Shown: one piece after another, positions 1 to 8,647 of the stretch | Position numbering within the stretch: position 1 is the stretch's first letter | How the letters are laid out: each line of letters starts with the position of its first letter | Source of the DNA: Pseudomonas gingeri | GTDB taxonomy: Bacteria; Pseudomonadota; Gammaproteobacteria; Pseudomonadales; Pseudomonadaceae | DNA length: 64,000 bases | Direction: 5' to 3' | Assembly: GCF_013386165.1 (NCBI RefSeq) | Contig: NZ_JACAOS010000016.1 | Location: forward strand, 372,001-436,000 | Made by a program: the position numbers and the translations under genes | The notes under the pieces: generated by a model | Seen by the model: the letters and a program-made list of their open reading frames with translations, nothing else | Told to the model about the DNA's origin: nothing | The model's database searches: none

Positions 1-302
1 AGGCCCTGGGCGTGCCGGTCTACTCTTCGGCGGTGTTCAACTTCATTCCGAAAACCGCGATGGATTTCTACCACGCCATTGCCCGGGAAGATCACGCCAC
101 CGTCAGCAAGATCATCGACGACTTCTTCCTGCCGTACCTGGATATCCGCAACCGTCGCGCCGGTTACGCGGTGAGCATCGTCAAGGCCGGGGCGAAGATC
201 GTCGGTTATGACGCCGGCCCCGTGCGCACGCCGTTGACCGATCTGCTGCCGGACGAATACGACGCCCTGGCCGCGCTGATCGACAAGCAAGGCGCACAGT
301 AA
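1..302 (+). CDS. kdgD: 5-dehydro-4-deoxyglucarate dehydratase, C-terminal part
   Basis: This is the last ~100 residues of a gene that begins before the window; the frame is open to base 3 and ends in TAA at 300-302. KdgD is a DapA-fold lyase that dehydrates and decarboxylates 5-keto-4-deoxy-glucarate to 2,5-dioxopentanoate in the hexarate pathway. The tail VYSSAVFNFIPKTAMDFY and the motif GYAVSIVKAGAKIVG are characteristic of this subfamily as I recognise it. The next three genes (semialdehyde dehydrogenase, hexarate transporter, galactarate dehydratase) are the other steps of the same pathway, which supports the call. The catalytic lysine and the start lie outside the window and cannot be checked. 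Confidence 0.88.
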   Translation, partial: ALGVPVYSSAVFNFIPKTAMDFYHAIAREDHATVSKIIDDFFLPYLDIRNRRAGYAVSIVKAGAKIVGYDAGPVRTPLTDLLPDEYDALAALIDKQGAQ

Positions 303-317
303 GAACGAATAAACCAG

Positions 318-342
318 GCCGCTGAGCAATCAGCGGCTTTTT
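318..342 (+). terminator. terminator-like hairpin between kdgD and the dehydrogenase gene
   Basis: An 8-bp perfect stem (GCCGCTGA with TCAGCGGC) closes a GCAA tetraloop and is followed at once by five T. It lies 16 bases after the kdgD stop and ends 18 bases before the next GTG start, in a same-strand operon. It may cause partial termination, or it may stabilise the 3' end of the kdgD message. Confidence 0.6.
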
Positions 343-360
343 CGGTTCAGGAGGTTTTCC

Positions 361-1806
361 GTGGCAGATGCAAAGCGTTTCGACAACTATATCGGTGGCC
401 AATGGGTTGCCGGCGCCGATTACTCGGCCAATATCAACCCGTCGGATTTGTCCGATGTCATTGGCGAGTACGCCAAGGCTGACCTGGCCCAGGTGCAGTC
501 GGCCATCGACGCTGCCCGCGAGGCATTTCCCGCCTGGTCCACCTCGGGTATCCAGGCCCGTAGCGATGCACTGGACAAAGTCGGTTCGGAAATTCTCGCC
601 CGTCGCGAAGAGCTGGGTAACCTGCTGGCCCGGGAAGAGGGCAAGACCCTGCCCGAAGCCATTGGCGAAGTGAGCCGCGCCGGTAATATCTTCAAGTTCT
701 TCGCCGGCGAATGCCTGCGTCTGTCAGGTGATTACCTGCCGTCGGTGCGTCCGGGCGTCAACGTCGAAGTGACCCGTGAAGCCCTGGGCGTGGTCGGCCT
801 GATCACCCCGTGGAACTTCCCGATCGCGATTCCGGCCTGGAAGATCGCCCCGGCCCTGGCCTACGGTAACTGCGTGGTGCTCAAGCCGGCCGAACTGGTA
901 CCGGGTTGTGCCTGGGCCCTGGCGGAAATCATTTCCCGCGCCGGTTTCCCGGCCGGTGTGTTCAACCTGGTGATGGGCAGCGGCCGTCTGGTCGGCGATG
1001 CCATGGTCAACAGCCCGAAAGTCGATGGCATCAGCTTCACCGGCTCGGTTGGCGTGGGTCGGCAGATCGCGGTCAACTGCGTTTCGCGCCAGGCCAAGGT
1101 GCAACTGGAGATGGGCGGCAAGAACCCGCAGATCATCCTTGATGACGCCGACCTCAAGCAGGCCGTCGAGTTGGCGGTGCAGAGCGCGTTCTACTCCACC
1201 GGCCAACGTTGCACGGCTTCCAGCCGTTTGATCGTGACCGCCGGGATCCACGACAAGTTCGTCGAGGCCATGGCCGAACGCATGCGTTCGATCAAGGTCG
1301 GTCACGCCCTCAAGAGCGGTACCGACATTGGTCCTGTGGTGTCCCAGGCACAACTGGAGCAGGATCTGAGCTATATCAATATCGGTCAGTCCGAAGGCGC
1401 ACGCCTGGTGTCTGGCGGTGAGTTGGTGACCTGCGATACCGAAGGCTACTTCCTCGCCCCGACACTGTTTGCCGACAGCGAAGCGTCGATGCGCATCAGC
1501 CGCGAAGAGATCTTCGGCCCGGTGGCCAACATCGTCCGCGTCGCCGATTACGAAGCCGCGCTGGCCATGGCCAACGACACCGAGTTCGGTCTTTCCGCCG
1601 GTATCGCCACCACCTCGCTGAAGTACGCCAACCACTTCAAGCGTCACTCCCAGGCCGGGATGGTGATGGTCAACCTGCCGACCGCGGGCGTGGATTACCA
1701 CGTGCCGTTCGGCGGGCGCAAAGGTTCGTCCTACGGGTCCCGTGAGCAGGGGCGCTATGCGCAGGAGTTCTACACCGTCGTTAAGACAAGCTACATCGGT
1801 TCGTAA
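361..1806 (+). CDS. alpha-ketoglutaric semialdehyde dehydrogenase (2,5-dioxovalerate dehydrogenase)
   Basis: A 481-residue NAD(P)-dependent aldehyde dehydrogenase, the usual full length. It should oxidise the 2,5-dioxopentanoate made by KdgD to 2-oxoglutarate, the last step of glucarate/galactarate breakdown. The ALDH signatures are intact: TPWNFP with the oxyanion Asn at about residue 152, the general base Glu in LEMGGKNPQ at about 250, and the nucleophilic Cys in GQRCTASSR at about 284. The start is GTG at 361, preceded by a good AGGAGG-type site. It lies 58 bp after kdgD and 98 bp before the transporter gene. The substrate is inferred from the operon; a broader succinate-semialdehyde-type activity cannot be excluded. 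Confidence 0.88.
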   Translation: MADAKRFDNYIGGQWVAGADYSANINPSDLSDVIGEYAKADLAQVQSAIDAAREAFPAWSTSGIQARSDALDKVGSEILARREELGNLLAREEGKTLPEAIGEVSRAGNIFKFFAGECLRLSGDYLPSVRPGVNVEVTREALGVVGLITPWNFPIAIPAWKIAPALAYGNCVVLKPAELVPGCAWALAEIISRAGFPAGVFNLVMGSGRLVGDAMVNSPKVDGISFTGSVGVGRQIAVNCVSRQAKVQLEMGGKNPQIILDDADLKQAVELAVQSAFYSTGQRCTASSRLIVTAGIHDKFVEAMAERMRSIKVGHALKSGTDIGPVVSQAQLEQDLSYINIGQSEGARLVSGGELVTCDTEGYFLAPTLFADSEASMRISREEIFGPVANIVRVADYEAALAMANDTEFGLSAGIATTSLKYANHFKRHSQAGMVMVNLPTAGVDYHVPFGGRKGSSYGSREQGRYAQEFYTVVKTSYIGS

Positions 1807-1904
1807 CCCGCTTTACCCGCAGGGGGGCTCTTGCCTGAGGCCCCCGGCGGTACATCACTGAATGTTTACCCGCGTAAAAAAATAAAGAGTGGGAGTACAT
1901 CTAC

Positions 1905-3266
1905 ATGCAAGCGACCAAGCAGACGCACGTCCGCTATTTGATTCTGCTCATGCTGTTCCTGGTGACCACGATCAACTACGCCGACCGTGCCACCATCGCC
2001 ATTGCCGGCTCCAGCCTGCAAAAAAGCCTCGGCATCGACGCCGTCACCCTCGGTTATATCTTCTCCGCCTTCGGCTGGGCCTATGTGCTCGGGCAGATTC
2101 CCGGCGGCTGGCTGCTCGACCGTTTCGGCTCGAAGAAAGTCTACGCCCTGAGCATTTTCACCTGGTCGCTGTTCACCGCGCTGCAAGGTTATGTCGGCGA
2201 GTTCGGTGTCTCCACCGCCGTGGTTGCGCTGTTCATGCTGCGTTTCCTGGTGGGCCTGGCCGAAGCGCCATCCTTTCCGGGTAACGCCCGTATCGTCGCG
2301 GCCTGGTTCCCCACGGCCGAACGTGGCACCGCCTCGGCGATCTTCAACTCCGCGCAATACTTCGCCACCGTGCTGTTCGCGCCGCTGATGGGCTGGATCG
2401 TCTTCACCTTCGGTTGGCAGCATGTGTTCCTGGTCATGGGTTGCATGGGCGTGGTGTTTTCGCTGATCTGGCTGAAAGTTATCCACAGTCCGCGCCAGCA
2501 CCCGATGATCAACGAGGCCGAGTTCACCCATATCGCCGAGAACGGCGGCATGGTCGACATGGACCAGGGTAAGGTTGCCGGTGGTGGTCCGAAGTGGGAC
2601 TACGTGCGTCAACTGCTGACCAACCGCATGATGCTCGGGGTCTACCTGGGCCAGTACTGCATCAACGGCATTACTTATTTCTTCCTGACCTGGTTCCCGG
2701 TGTACCTGGTGCAGGAACGCGGCATGACCATCCTCAAGGCTGGCTTCATCGCTTCTTTGCCGGCGATCTGCGGTTTTATCGGCGGTGTGCTGGGTGGGAT
2801 CATTTCCGACTATCTGCTGCGCCGCGGCCACTCCCTGACCTTCGCCCGCAAGGCGCCGATCATCGGCGGCCTGTTGCTCTCGACCACCATCGTCGCCTGC
2901 AACTACGTGGACATCGAGTGGATGGTGGTGGGCTTCATGGCCCTGGCCTTCTTCGGCAAGGGCGTGGGTGCCCTGGGCTGGGCGGTGGTCTCGGACACTT
3001 CGCCGAAGCAGATCGCCGGTTTGAGTGGTGGCCTGTTCAATATGTTCGGCAATATCGCGTCCATTACCACGCCGATCGTGATCGGCTACATCATCAGCTC
3101 CACCGGCTCGTTCAAGTGGGCCCTGGTGTTTGTCGGCGCCAATGCGTTGCTGGCGGTGATCAGCTATGTGGTGATCGTCGGTGAGATCAAGCGTGTCGAA
3201 TTGCGCGAGCCACCGGCGGGCCCCAAGCACAGTAGCGAACCCCGTCTGTCCCAAGCCCATTCCTGA
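1905..3266 (+). CDS. MFS hexarate (glucarate/galactarate) transporter, GudP type
   Basis: A 453-residue inner-membrane permease of the anion:cation symporter branch of the major facilitator superfamily, with about twelve hydrophobic segments. The N-terminal INYADRATIAIA and the loop GWLLDRFGSKKVY are typical of GudP/GarP/ExuT-like sugar-acid transporters. The start at 1905 has a GGGAG site nine bases upstream. It is followed after 11 bp by garD, so transporter and dehydratase are probably co-transcribed. It is likely to import D-glucarate and/or galactarate by proton symport; the exact substrate cannot be told from sequence. Confidence 0.87.
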   Translation: MQATKQTHVRYLILLMLFLVTTINYADRATIAIAGSSLQKSLGIDAVTLGYIFSAFGWAYVLGQIPGGWLLDRFGSKKVYALSIFTWSLFTALQGYVGEFGVSTAVVALFMLRFLVGLAEAPSFPGNARIVAAWFPTAERGTASAIFNSAQYFATVLFAPLMGWIVFTFGWQHVFLVMGCMGVVFSLIWLKVIHSPRQHPMINEAEFTHIAENGGMVDMDQGKVAGGGPKWDYVRQLLTNRMMLGVYLGQYCINGITYFFLTWFPVYLVQERGMTILKAGFIASLPAICGFIGGVLGGIISDYLLRRGHSLTFARKAPIIGGLLLSTTIVACNYVDIEWMVVGFMALAFFGKGVGALGWAVVSDTSPKQIAGLSGGLFNMFGNIASITTPIVIGYIISSTGSFKWALVFVGANALLAVISYVVIVGEIKRVELREPPAGPKHSSEPRLSQAHS

Positions 3267-3277
3267 GGAGCGGCGTC

Positions 3278-4831
3278 ATGCAGTTGATTGAACATTCCGA
3301 CTCGCCGCGCTACATCCGTCTGCACGAGCGGGACAACGTGGTGATCGTGGTCAATGACCAGGGTGTGCCGGCCGCTACCGAGTTTCCGGACGGCCTGGTG
3401 ACCCGCGAGCACATTCCCCAGAGTCACAAGGTGACGCTGGTGGATATCGCCGAGGGTGGTGAAGTGATCCGCTACGGCCAGGTCATCGGTTACGCGCTTT
3501 TGCCGATTCCCCAGGGCAGTTGGGTCAAGGAAGATCAACTGCGCATGCCCACCGCGCCGCCGCTGGACAGCCTGCCGCTGTCCACCGATGTGCCGGCGGC
3601 CCAGGCGCCGCTCGAGGGCTTTACCTTCGAGGGTTATCGCAATGCCGACGGCACCGTCGGCACCCGCAATATTCTTGGCATTACCACCACGGTGCAGTGT
3701 GTGACCGGCGTGCTGGATCATGCGGTCAAGCGCATCAAGGACGAGTTGCTGCCCAAATACCCCCATGTCGACGATGTGGTCGCGTTGACCCACAGCTATG
3801 GTTGCGGCGTGGCGATTACCGCTACCGACGCCTATATCCCGATCCGCACGGTACGTAACCTGGCGCGCAACCCGAACCTGGGGGGCGAAGCGCTGGTGAT
3901 CAGCCTGGGTTGCGAGAAGTTGCAGGCCGGGCAGGTGATGCACGAGGGCGACAGCTCGGTGGACCTGAGCGAGCCGTGGTTGTATCGCCTGCAGGACTCC
4001 AGCCACGGTTTTACCGAAATGATCGAGCAGATCATGGCGCTGGCGGAAACCCGTCTGAAGAAACTCGATCAGCGCCGCCGGGAAACCGTGCCGGCGTCGG
4101 AGCTGATCCTGGGTATGCAGTGCGGTGGCAGTGATGCGTTTTCCGGGATCACCGCCAACCCGGCCTTGGGTTATGCCTCCGACCTGCTGTTGCGGGCCGG
4201 GGCGACGGTGATGTTTTCCGAAGTGACGGAAGTGCGGGATGCGATCTACCTGCTGACCTCACGGGCGGAAAACCTGCCGGTGGCCGAGGCGTTGGTGCGT
4301 GAGATGGACTGGTACGACCGTTACCTGGCCAAGGGCGAGGCCGACCGCAGCGCCAATACCACGCCGGGGAACAAGAAGGGCGGGTTGTCGAACATTGTCG
4401 AGAAGTCCCTGGGCTCCATCGTCAAGTCCGGCAGCAGCGCGATCAACGGCGTGCTGGGTCCGGGCGAGCGCTTTACGCGCAAGGGTTTGATCTTCTGTGC
4501 GACACCGGCCAGTGATTTTGTCTGCGGTACCTTGCAACTGGCGGCCGGGATGAACCTGCATGTGTTCACCACCGGACGTGGCACGCCTTATGGGCTGGCG
4601 ATGGCGCCGGTGGTGAAGGTTTCGACCCGTACCGAGTTGGCCCAGCGCTGGCCGGACCTGATCGATATCGATGCCGGGCGGATTGCCACGGGGCGGGCGA
4701 CGATCGAGGACCTGGGTTGGGAGTTGTTCAACTACTACCTGGATGTCGCCAGCGGCCGGAAACAGACCTGGGCCGAGCGGCACAAGCTGCACAACGACAT
4801 TACCTTGTTCAATCCGGCGCCGATTACCTGA
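3278..4831 (+). CDS. garD: galactarate dehydratase
   Basis: A 517-residue protein of the UxaA/GarD family, full length. GarD dehydrates galactarate (meso-galactarate) to 5-keto-4-deoxy-glucarate, the substrate of KdgD encoded upstream. The N-terminal ~95 residues look like the SAF-type domain (YIRLHERDNVVIVVNDQGV), followed by the large catalytic part with NADGTVGTRNILGI, the Cys-containing THSYGCGVAIT, ILGMQCGGSDAFSGITANP and CATPASDFVCGTLQLAAGMN. The start has a strong GAGGAG site. It closes the visible operon; no gudD is in the window, but it could lie upstream of kdgD. Confidence 0.93.
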   Translation: MQLIEHSDSPRYIRLHERDNVVIVVNDQGVPAATEFPDGLVTREHIPQSHKVTLVDIAEGGEVIRYGQVIGYALLPIPQGSWVKEDQLRMPTAPPLDSLPLSTDVPAAQAPLEGFTFEGYRNADGTVGTRNILGITTTVQCVTGVLDHAVKRIKDELLPKYPHVDDVVALTHSYGCGVAITATDAYIPIRTVRNLARNPNLGGEALVISLGCEKLQAGQVMHEGDSSVDLSEPWLYRLQDSSHGFTEMIEQIMALAETRLKKLDQRRRETVPASELILGMQCGGSDAFSGITANPALGYASDLLLRAGATVMFSEVTEVRDAIYLLTSRAENLPVAEALVREMDWYDRYLAKGEADRSANTTPGNKKGGLSNIVEKSLGSIVKSGSSAINGVLGPGERFTRKGLIFCATPASDFVCGTLQLAAGMNLHVFTTGRGTPYGLAMAPVVKVSTRTELAQRWPDLIDIDAGRIATGRATIEDLGWELFNYYLDVASGRKQTWAERHKLHNDITLFNPAPIT

Positions 4832-4855
4832 TTTTCTCCTGATCGGCACCCCATC

Positions 4856-4880
4856 TGCAGGAGCCGGCTTGCTGGCGAAT
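4856..4880. repeat. single REP-like half element
   Basis: The stretch around CAGGAGCCGGCTTGCTGGCG matches one arm of the REP family seen as pairs at 15511-15596 and in the 51.5-51.96 kb array. It stands alone between the convergent garD and LysR genes. Confidence 0.55.
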
Positions 4881-4947
4881 CGCAAACGCGCCGCAGTGTT
4901 TCGGTGGAACCCCGTTGTCGTTTTTCGCCAGTCAGCCGGCGCCTGCA

Positions 4948-5829
4948 TCAGCCGCCGATTTTCTCGATGCAAAGACCCACTTGCCGGGTGATCCAGCGCT
5001 GGAACGTCAGGCACTTGGTGCTTTCCTCAAAAGGCCTGGGTGACAGCAGGCAATAGGTGGAGCCGTCCCGGATAAAACCGAAGGGCGCAATCAACTGGCC
5101 GTTGGTCAGTTCATCCTGGACCATGAGAAAGGAGGCCAGGCTGATCCCCAGTCCCGCCGTCGCCGCCTGGATACACAGGTAGAAATGCTCGTACTCCACC
5201 CGGGTGGCGTTGGGCATCGGCATTTCGTACAGCCGTAGCCAGTTGTCCCAGGCCAGCGGCCGTGTCTGGCTGCGCAGCAGGCGCATGCCCTCCAACTGAT
5301 TGTCCTGCGGCTTGTTCGGCGGGGCACACACCGGGCCAATCCACTCCTCGCAGACCGTGACGCTATGGATGGACTCGTCCCAGTGAAAGTCATCGCGACG
5401 TACGGCCAGGTCGGCCCCCGAGCGGGCGAAGTCGATGGGGCCTCCGGCGGCCAGTAGCTGTATCTGCAGGTGCGGGTAGGTGGCATGAAAGTCGGGCAGC
5501 CGAGGGATCAGCCATTTCATGGCAATGGTGGGCTCGCAAGACAGCACCAGCACCTCTTCGCGAGCCTCCTTCTGCAATCGATAAACCGCACTTTCCAGCT
5601 GGTCGAACATGGGCCCCGTAATGTTGTAGAGGGTGCGGCCGGCATGGTTGAGGAAGATCGCCCGATTGCGCCGATCAAACAATTCAACCCCCAGTGAGGT
5701 CTCCAGCATTCGCACCTGGCGGCTGACTGCGCCGTGGGTCACGTGGAGCAATTGCCCGGCTTTGACGAAGCTTTGGGTTTGCGCGGCAACGTTGAAAAAG
5801 CGAAATGCAGCCAAGGGAGGTAAGTTCAT
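4948..5829 (-). CDS. LysR-family transcriptional regulator (GcvA-like)
   Basis: A 293-residue LysR-type regulator. The N-terminal winged helix is complete (LPPLAAFRFFNVAAQTQSF, then THGAVSRQVRMLETSLGVELF and a DRRNRAIFLNHAGR wing), followed by a two-lobed effector-binding domain. It is divergent from the dioxygenase-LysE-phosphatase operon with only ~124 bp between the start codons, the usual arrangement for a LysR protein controlling its neighbour. It is convergent with garD and so is less likely to be the hexarate regulator. The ATG at 5829 gives the canonical N-terminus. The effector is unknown; an amino acid would fit the target genes. Confidence 0.88.
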   Translation of the reverse strand: MNLPPLAAFRFFNVAAQTQSFVKAGQLLHVTHGAVSRQVRMLETSLGVELFDRRNRAIFLNHAGRTLYNITGPMFDQLESAVYRLQKEAREEVLVLSCEPTIAMKWLIPRLPDFHATYPHLQIQLLAAGGPIDFARSGADLAVRRDDFHWDESIHSVTVCEEWIGPVCAPPNKPQDNQLEGMRLLRSQTRPLAWDNWLRLYEMPMPNATRVEYEHFYLCIQAATAGLGISLASFLMVQDELTNGQLIAPFGFIRDGSTYCLLSPRPFEESTKCLTFQRWITRQVGLCIEKIGG

Positions 5830-5860
5830 ATAGGCGATGATTTCTCACAGATTTGGGTGA

Positions 5861-5885
5861 CTATAAATCGATTTTTTAATCATAG
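5861..5885. promoter_or_regulatory. candidate LysR operator
   Basis: The AT-rich intergenic region holds CTAT and ATAG arms at the two ends of a 25-bp interval, with the T-N11-A character expected of LysR boxes. It sits between the divergent LysR gene and the dioxygenase operon. This is pattern inference only. Confidence 0.3.
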
Positions 5886-5953
5886 GCAACTCGCCATCAT
5901 GGCCGCAGCCGCAGCAAAAAAGCTTGGCATTACTAATAAATTGGAGGGATTCA

Positions 5954-6733
5954 ATGGACACAATGCAGTGTGATAGAGCCGTTGATGTGGACTGTTATGC
6001 CAAGTTGGCCTTCCGGCCAGAGATCAATGACCTGTGCGAAAGTGTAGCGCAAAAAGACTTCGCTTTTTTCTCTGCCCGCAAGACCAAGAGCCTGCTGAGT
6101 GCCCAGGACCCAGACCTGATGAGTGACTGGCCCGCTTTTCAGGAAAGCTGGAACCGGCTTGAGCAAGATCTGTACATGAAGGATGGCGGTACTTATCGCT
6201 TCCGACGGCATGCCACCTACAGCGCCACTCCCGCCAGTAGCAGTCCGAAACTCGAATCCCACCAGCCCCATTACCAGAGCCTTGACTACAACAACCTCAA
6301 TGGCGGAATCGCCCGCCACTTCGCGCCCATCGAGCCCGGTATCGTCAACAACAAGGTACTGAACGCTGCGCTGGAATTGTGCTGCGAAAGCTTTGGTCGC
6401 CTGGCGCCGTATTACACCTGGCACATCGAGGTTCACCAATTTCGTATCAATGCCTCGCAACTGGAGGTCTCTCCCACGCCGGAAGGCATCCATCGCGACG
6501 GGGTCAGCTTTGTGTTCATGATGCTGGTCAACCGCGTCAATGTCGTGAATGGCGAAACCGCGATCTACGACCGTAACAAGAGCCCCCTCAGCCGCTACAC
6601 CCTGGCCAGCGAGATGGAGGCGGCGATCGTCAATGACGAGCGCGTCATGCACGGTGTGACCCCCATCGTCCAGCTTGATCTTGATCAGCCCGCCTATCGG
6701 GACGTCCTGGTTATCACCTTCAGCAAGCGCTGA
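5954..6733 (+). CDS. 2-oxoglutarate/Fe(II) dioxygenase of the isoleucine-hydroxylase (2OG-Fe_dioxy_2) type
   Basis: A 259-residue protein. The ATG at 5954 is chosen because a GGAGGG site lies just before it; an in-frame start at 5924 is possible but has no such site. The C-terminal half carries a likely HxD iron pair in GIHRDGVSF and a distal His in VMHGVTP, followed by the 2-oxoglutarate-binding Arg in AYRDVLVITFSK. This layout matches what I remember of Bacillus L-isoleucine 4-hydroxylase, which ends in a similar FHAVTP/FRDILLVTFS segment. Such enzymes hydroxylate free amino acids. The next gene is a LysE exporter, so a hydroxylated amino acid may be made and exported. The substrate is unknown. 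Confidence 0.78.
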   Translation: MDTMQCDRAVDVDCYAKLAFRPEINDLCESVAQKDFAFFSARKTKSLLSAQDPDLMSDWPAFQESWNRLEQDLYMKDGGTYRFRRHATYSATPASSSPKLESHQPHYQSLDYNNLNGGIARHFAPIEPGIVNNKVLNAALELCCESFGRLAPYYTWHIEVHQFRINASQLEVSPTPEGIHRDGVSFVFMMLVNRVNVVNGETAIYDRNKSPLSRYTLASEMEAAIVNDERVMHGVTPIVQLDLDQPAYRDVLVITFSKR

Positions 6734-6777
6734 TCAGTGTTCGCGGCATGGAACACCCTGCCGCTTCGGAGAGCCCC

Positions 6778-7395
6778 ATGAACGAATTACTTGCAGTCGC
6801 GGCCATTACCATCCTGGCCGTCATCAGCCCCGGCCCTGACTTTGCCATGGTCACGCGCAACAGTTATGCCTATGGGCGCCGCAGCGGTTTGATGGCGGCC
6901 CTGGGGATCGCTTGCGGCGTCCAGATCCATGTGTTTTACACGGTCTTCGGTATTGCAGTGATCATCACTCACTCACCGATGTTGTTCATGGCCATGAAGG
7001 TGCTGGGTGCCGGTTACCTGATCTATCTGGGTATCAAGTCCCTGACCAACACCTCCACCTTAACCCTGAATAACGCCAGTGGCCCAGTCCCTCCGCTGTG
7101 GAAGGCGTTTCGCACCGGTTTCCTCACCAACGCGCTGAACCCCAAAACCATGTTGTTCGTGGTTGCCACCTATACCCAGGTGGTGCAGACCAGCAGTTCG
7201 CTGACGGCCAACTTTTCCTATGGCCTGTTCATGTCGTTCTCCCACTGGGTCTGGTTCAGTTTCGTGGCGTTGTTCTTTTCTGCCGAGGTGTTGCGCCGCC
7301 GGATGCTGGAAAAGCAGCGGACCGTCGACAAGATCATTGGCACGGCGCTGATCGGCCTGGGTGCCTTCCTGGTGATGCCCGGGTTCGGGCGCTGA
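6778..7395 (+). CDS. LysE/RhtB-family amino-acid exporter
   Basis: A 205-residue inner-membrane protein with about six hydrophobic segments. The N-terminal LysE signature is clear (ITILAVISPGPDFAMVTRNS, then GRRSGLMAALGIACG), with the later GFLTNALNPKTMLFV segment. The start at 6778 follows a GGAGAG site. It is 44 bp downstream of the dioxygenase gene and 14 bp upstream of a ThrH-like phosphatase gene, so the three form an operon. The family exports amino acids and analogues (Lys, Thr, homoserine, Cys). The context suggests export of the dioxygenase product; this is inference. Confidence 0.88.
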   Translation: MNELLAVAAITILAVISPGPDFAMVTRNSYAYGRRSGLMAALGIACGVQIHVFYTVFGIAVIITHSPMLFMAMKVLGAGYLIYLGIKSLTNTSTLTLNNASGPVPPLWKAFRTGFLTNALNPKTMLFVVATYTQVVQTSSSLTANFSYGLFMSFSHWVWFSFVALFFSAEVLRRRMLEKQRTVDKIIGTALIGLGAFLVMPGFGR

Positions 7396-7409
7396 AGCGA
7401 GGAACTGTC

Positions 7410-8006
7410 ATGAAGCTGGCTTGCATTGACCTTGAAGGGGTCCTGGTTCCTGAACTGTGGCCGGCTATCGCCGCCCATACCGGTATCGACGCGCTAACGG
7501 TGACCACGCGCGATGTTCCCGATTACGGGGCGTTGATGCGAACACGCATCGAGATCCTGCGCGATAACGGGCTGACCCTGGCTGAGGTGACGCGGATCAT
7601 CGACTCGGTTGCCCCGTTTGCCGATGCCCGGGCTTTTCTCGAAGACCTGAGTCAGGCCGGTTATGAGGTCAATATCATCTCGGACTGCTTTCATGAGCTG
7701 GCCGACCCCTTGCTGGAGGTGCTCGGGCGGCCGACAACCATGTGCCACCGCCTGATCGTCGATGTCTCGGGCTTCATCACCGGCTGTGACTTCTACAAGC
7801 GTCAGGGCAAGGAAGACCACGTCGCTCAGGCACTTGCGCAAGGGTTTGAAGTGTTGGCCGTGGGCGATGCCCTCAATGACGTCGGCATGTTGCGGTTGGC
7901 AAGCCACGGTTTTCTCGTCAACCCATCCGTGACGACACGTCAGGCTGCGCCGGGCATAAGAGCGGTAAGCGGCGTGAGTGAAATCCTCGGCTTTTTAGCT
8001 GCCTAG
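7410..8006 (+). CDS. ThrH-like HAD phosphatase (phosphoserine phosphatase/homoserine phosphotransferase family)
   Basis: A 198-residue HAD-superfamily protein. Motif I is ACIDLEGVLVPE, which has the D-x-E form and the VPE ending also found in P. aeruginosa ThrH. Motif II is IISDC, a lysine lies in RQGKEDH, and motif IV is VGDALNDVGML. ThrH removes phosphate from phosphoserine and can transfer it to homoserine. The gene has a good GAGGAAC site and follows lysE by 14 bp. As part of a dioxygenase/exporter operon it may supply or release an amino-acid precursor, possibly serine- or homoserine-derived, instead of serving as the housekeeping enzyme. That role is inference. Confidence 0.8.
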   Translation: MKLACIDLEGVLVPELWPAIAAHTGIDALTVTTRDVPDYGALMRTRIEILRDNGLTLAEVTRIIDSVAPFADARAFLEDLSQAGYEVNIISDCFHELADPLLEVLGRPTTMCHRLIVDVSGFITGCDFYKRQGKEDHVAQALAQGFEVLAVGDALNDVGMLRLASHGFLVNPSVTTRQAAPGIRAVSGVSEILGFLAA

Positions 8007-8085
8007 CTACGCAGTCCCGGAGCAGTGGCCTAGCCATTGCCCCGGGATTGCCGGCGTGTTCGATGTTCCAGGAATTCTTCCCATC

Positions 8086-8625
8086 ATGATGACCCAACAA
8101 GATCCGGCTACCGGTCTACCCGAACATGTTTTGCCGAGCATGCTTATGGCGCGAAAACTGTTGGGCAAGACGCTGCGGTGTCTGGAGAACCTCCAGTATT
8201 CCTATGCCGGCAAGCGGGACAAGTATACGGGTGACCTCTATTTGCAGTGCACCGATGGTACCGAGTTGTCGCTTTACCTATTGTCTGACGGTAGAAGCAT
8301 AGGCACTGCACTCGCCCCACCGGAAATACCGCTGTCCTTCGAGAACGATGCAGGAAAATGGTGCGAGTGGCATCTTGATAGTTATCTGTCCGGCGTCAGC
8401 GCTCCACAGTTGCTAGGCGCCAGAATTGTTGCCGTAGGCGGCCTGGTGGAGCGTATGCCGGGCCAGCCCCGGGCTTACCTGAGTGCGCTGAAGATTGTGT
8501 TCGAGAGCGCGGACTATCTGATTTTCTTCAATTGTCGCGACGGTGCCATCGCCACCGTCAACACTGAGCTGGTTTGCCAGCCCGAGGGGGAGGGTCAGTG
8601 GTTCGAGTATCGTGAGAAAGATTGA
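8086..8625 (+). CDS. conserved-looking protein of unknown function
   Basis: I do not recognise this 179-residue protein. The ATG at 8086 is preferred because AGGAA lies 11 bases upstream; a GTG at 8056 is in frame but poorly placed. It has no signal peptide or clear membrane segment. The middle (YSYAGKRDKYTGDLYLQCTD) and the end (SADYLIFFNCRDGAIATVN) suggest a small alpha/beta protein, a little like immunity or SMI-type folds, but this is not strong enough for a family call. It follows the ThrH-like gene by 79 bp on the same strand, so it may belong to that operon or be independent. Confidence 0.65.
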   Translation: MMTQQDPATGLPEHVLPSMLMARKLLGKTLRCLENLQYSYAGKRDKYTGDLYLQCTDGTELSLYLLSDGRSIGTALAPPEIPLSFENDAGKWCEWHLDSYLSGVSAPQLLGARIVAVGGLVERMPGQPRAYLSALKIVFESADYLIFFNCRDGAIATVNTELVCQPEGEGQWFEYREKD

Positions 8626-8647
8626 CAGTCTCTGATTGGCCGGTTTC

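Noticed and set aside
1866..3260. A 464-codon open frame opposite the hexarate transporter
   Set aside because: Antisense shadow: rich in His, Gln, Arg and Asp and without any family motif, while the forward permease is complete.
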